Shown piece after piece: positions 14,087 to 15,099 of a stretch of DNA of 15,099 bases. The DNA lies in NCBI GenBank assembly GCA_028704265.1, contig JAQVLH010000008.1, positions 1 through 15,099 of the forward strand. Direction: 5' to 3'. The first letter of the stretch is position 1. Every line of letters begins with the position of its first letter. Below the pieces are notes generated by a model that worked only from the letters and a program-made list of their open reading frames with translations, was not told where the DNA came from and searched no databases. This DNA is from Candidatus Nanoarchaeia archaeon. Lineage in GTDB: Archaea; Nanobdellota; Nanobdellia; Tiddalikarchaeales; Tiddalikarchaeaceae. A program made the position numbers and the translations under genes.

Positions 14087-14232
14087 AAATAACCCTTTGA
14101 TTCAAGTCTTTGTTTTGAGTAATCTTTTAATATGCTAAATTTTGCTGGTTTTTTAATAGTTGTTTTGCCTTTGCAAGTGCTGCAATTATCAAGCAAAGTG
14201 TAAGCTTTGCATTTTAAACAATAGTGAATCAT
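14083..14232 (-). CDS. nop10: Nop10, H/ACA RNP zinc-ribbon protein
   Basis: This is a 49-residue gene, MIHYCLKC... to ...LESKGYL. It has C5-x2-C8 and C17-x2-C20, the four-cysteine zinc ribbon of archaeal Nop10. The conserved KPAKFSILKDYSKQR stretch follows, corresponding to the PP+FSPxDxYxxYR helix that contacts the Cbf5 pseudouridine synthase. Nop10 is a core subunit of the H/ACA guide ribonucleoprotein that pseudouridylates rRNA. It is slightly shorter than the usual 55-60 residues, mainly at the N-terminus and the C-terminal helix. Start and stop both form ATGA overlaps, with aIF2-alpha upstream and the PAC2-family gene downstream, which confirms both boundaries. Confidence 0.95.
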   Translation of the reverse strand: MIHYCLKCKAYTLLDNCSTCKGKTTIKKPAKFSILKDYSKQRLESKGYL

Positions 14233-15008
14233 GGTAGCACGCTTATATTAAATTTTTTGCTTAAAGTTTTCATTAAAGATGTTATTTTTTCAAAAAATAT
14301 GTCAGCTTTTTTATATGAACTGCTATTAATTGACACCAAATATTCAGGAGAATTCATATATTTTATAGTAACTTTGCTGTCTTCATCAGGTATTTTTGTT
14401 AATTCTTCTATAAATTCTTTTAAATTTTTAAGGCCTTTTTCTCCGTTTGCATAGAATTTTATTATATTTTTTTTAGTTACCCTATTTTTTTGAATAAGTG
14501 ATTCAAAAGATTCTTTCATGTGTTCTATAACTTTTTTACCTAAAACTAAATCATTTAAAATTTTAGGATTTTCTAAATAATTTTGGTAATATAAATATAA
14601 TGAGCCGTATTCTTCAATTAATTTATATCCTTGTTTTTCATAAAAATCTTTTAAAGTTATATTATTTTTTTTTAATGAATGTTCAATAATTTTTTCAATA
14701 TGTATTTCATTTTGCATTTCGTCTTTTTTTGCTTTTTCTTCACCAGAAGTAACTCTTTTTTTGCTTAAATCAATGTAACCTTTTGATTCATCAATTTTTT
14801 CAACTCTGCAAACAATAATGCTATTTAATGTAACTATTTCACTAATATTTCTAGTCCATCTGGAAGATAATTCACTAATATGAATCATTCCTTCTTTATT
14901 GTCATATTCTATTAATTCAACAAAAACGCTATGTGGAAGAATTTTTTTAACTTTACATAGAACAATATCTTTTATTCCAGGAAATCCAGTTTTTTTGTAA
15001 TAAACCAT
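14229..15008 (-). CDS. eif2a: Translation initiation factor aIF2 subunit alpha
   Basis: The 259-residue product is the alpha subunit of archaeal IF2, which with the gamma and beta subunits delivers initiator Met-tRNA to the small ribosomal subunit. Residues about 8-80 are an S1/OB domain with FPGIKDIVLCKVKKI, FVELIEYDNKEGMIHISEL and the SSRWTRNI loop. This is followed by GYIDLSKKRV (about 74-83), a helical domain to about 170, and an alpha-beta C-terminal domain with VTIKYMNSPEYLVSINS. The ATG at 15008 is chosen over an in-frame TTG at 15023, which lies in the rpS27e stop, because family members begin just before this S1 domain; the TTG would add only five residues. The basic C-terminal tail seen in some archaea is absent. 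The stop overlaps the nop10 start. Confidence 0.95.
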   Translation of the reverse strand: MVYYKKTGFPGIKDIVLCKVKKILPHSVFVELIEYDNKEGMIHISELSSRWTRNISEIVTLNSIIVCRVEKIDESKGYIDLSKKRVTSGEEKAKKDEMQNEIHIEKIIEHSLKKNNITLKDFYEKQGYKLIEEYGSLYLYYQNYLENPKILNDLVLGKKVIEHMKESFESLIQKNRVTKKNIIKFYANGEKGLKNLKEFIEELTKIPDEDSKVTIKYMNSPEYLVSINSSSYKKADIFFEKITSLMKTLSKKFNISVLP

Positions 15009-15019
15009 TTTAATTAAAT

Positions 15020-15099
15020 TCAATAATTGCTCAAAGGTTTTGAATTAAGTTTTGCTTTTCCGCCAGTTAATTTACCTAATTCTTCACCGCATACCAAGC
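15020..15099 (-). CDS. rps27e: Ribosomal protein S27e, C-terminal fragment (5' part outside window)
   Basis: Only the last 25 complete codons and two bases of a partial one are present, reading LVCGEELGKLTGGKAKL and ending SNY before a TGA at 15020-15022. This matches the end of archaeal S27e, whose second zinc knuckle is CxVCG followed by L-x-x-P-TGGKA. The two leading bases (GC) fit the preceding cysteine codon TGC. Here the usual proline before TGGKA is leucine. The protein is a small zinc-binding component of the 30S subunit. Its position directly before aIF2-alpha and nop10 is the usual archaeal order and supports the call. Confidence 0.9.
   Translation of the reverse strand, partial: LVCGEELGKLTGGKAKLNSKPLSNY

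Noticed and set aside
14224..14454. Open frame of 76 codons on the plus strand
   Set aside because: It is antisense to the well-conserved C-terminal domain of aIF2-alpha and has no independent support.
15009..15023. TTG start for aIF2-alpha five codons upstream of the chosen ATG
   Set aside because: The TTG lies in the rpS27e stop, and the extra residues (NLIK-type) are outside the conserved S1 domain start. The ATG at 15008 fits family length better, though TTG coupling cannot be fully excluded.
1..15099. CRISPR arrays, tRNA or rRNA genes, insertion sequences, long repeats
   Set aside because: No regularly spaced repeats, no tRNA-like cloverleaf stretch with CCA-adjacent arms, no transposase and no terminal inverted repeats were seen. 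Intergenic space is only about 150 bases in total.

Overview
The window looks like a piece of an AT-rich archaeal chromosome, most likely from a small-genome DPANN lineage of the Pacearchaeota/Woesearchaeota type. The archaeal assignment rests on an rpS27e - aIF2-alpha - Nop10 - PAC2-family gene string, a Hel308-type helicase and a TATA-box promoter placed for a leaderless message. The finer placement is inference from the low G+C, compact overlapping genes and large surface proteins of no recognised family. The standard code applies: TGA is used as a stop by several genes.

Layout. (1) 2-670, plus strand: the C-terminal end of a membrane-anchored surface protein, converging with and overlapping the helicase gene by 3 nt. 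(2) 667-4317, minus strand: Hel308-like Ski2-family DNA helicase. Its motif V is interrupted by a 515-residue intein (1759-3303) with a LAGLIDADG endonuclease and an extra cysteine-knuckle plus winged-helix insertion. (3) 4318-4423: divergent promoter region with a clear TATA box and a perfect 8-bp inverted repeat. (4) 4424-13289, plus strand: six tightly packed genes for cell-surface proteins. They are a single-pass protein with about three related beta repeats, a two-TM small protein, a seven-TM protein with a large cysteine-containing outer part, and three lipobox lipoproteins (1116, 299 and 366 aa). (5) 13325-15099, minus strand: PAC2-family proteasome-assembly-like protein, Nop10, aIF2-alpha and the 3' end of rpS27e, joined by ATGA stop/start overlaps.

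How it fits together. The two minus-strand units are housekeeping genes (DNA repair; translation, rRNA pseudouridylation and proteostasis). The 8.9-kb plus-strand unit between them is accessory. Its seven-TM protein and three lipoproteins appear to share a two-domain outer-surface architecture that I could align by eye, so I read the unit as a co-expressed, paralogy-derived envelope complex of unknown function. No ATPase, protease, sortase or pilin gene is present, so a structural or adhesive role is more plausible than secretion or transport, but this is inference. This unit and the unusual intein are the best candidates for something undescribed.
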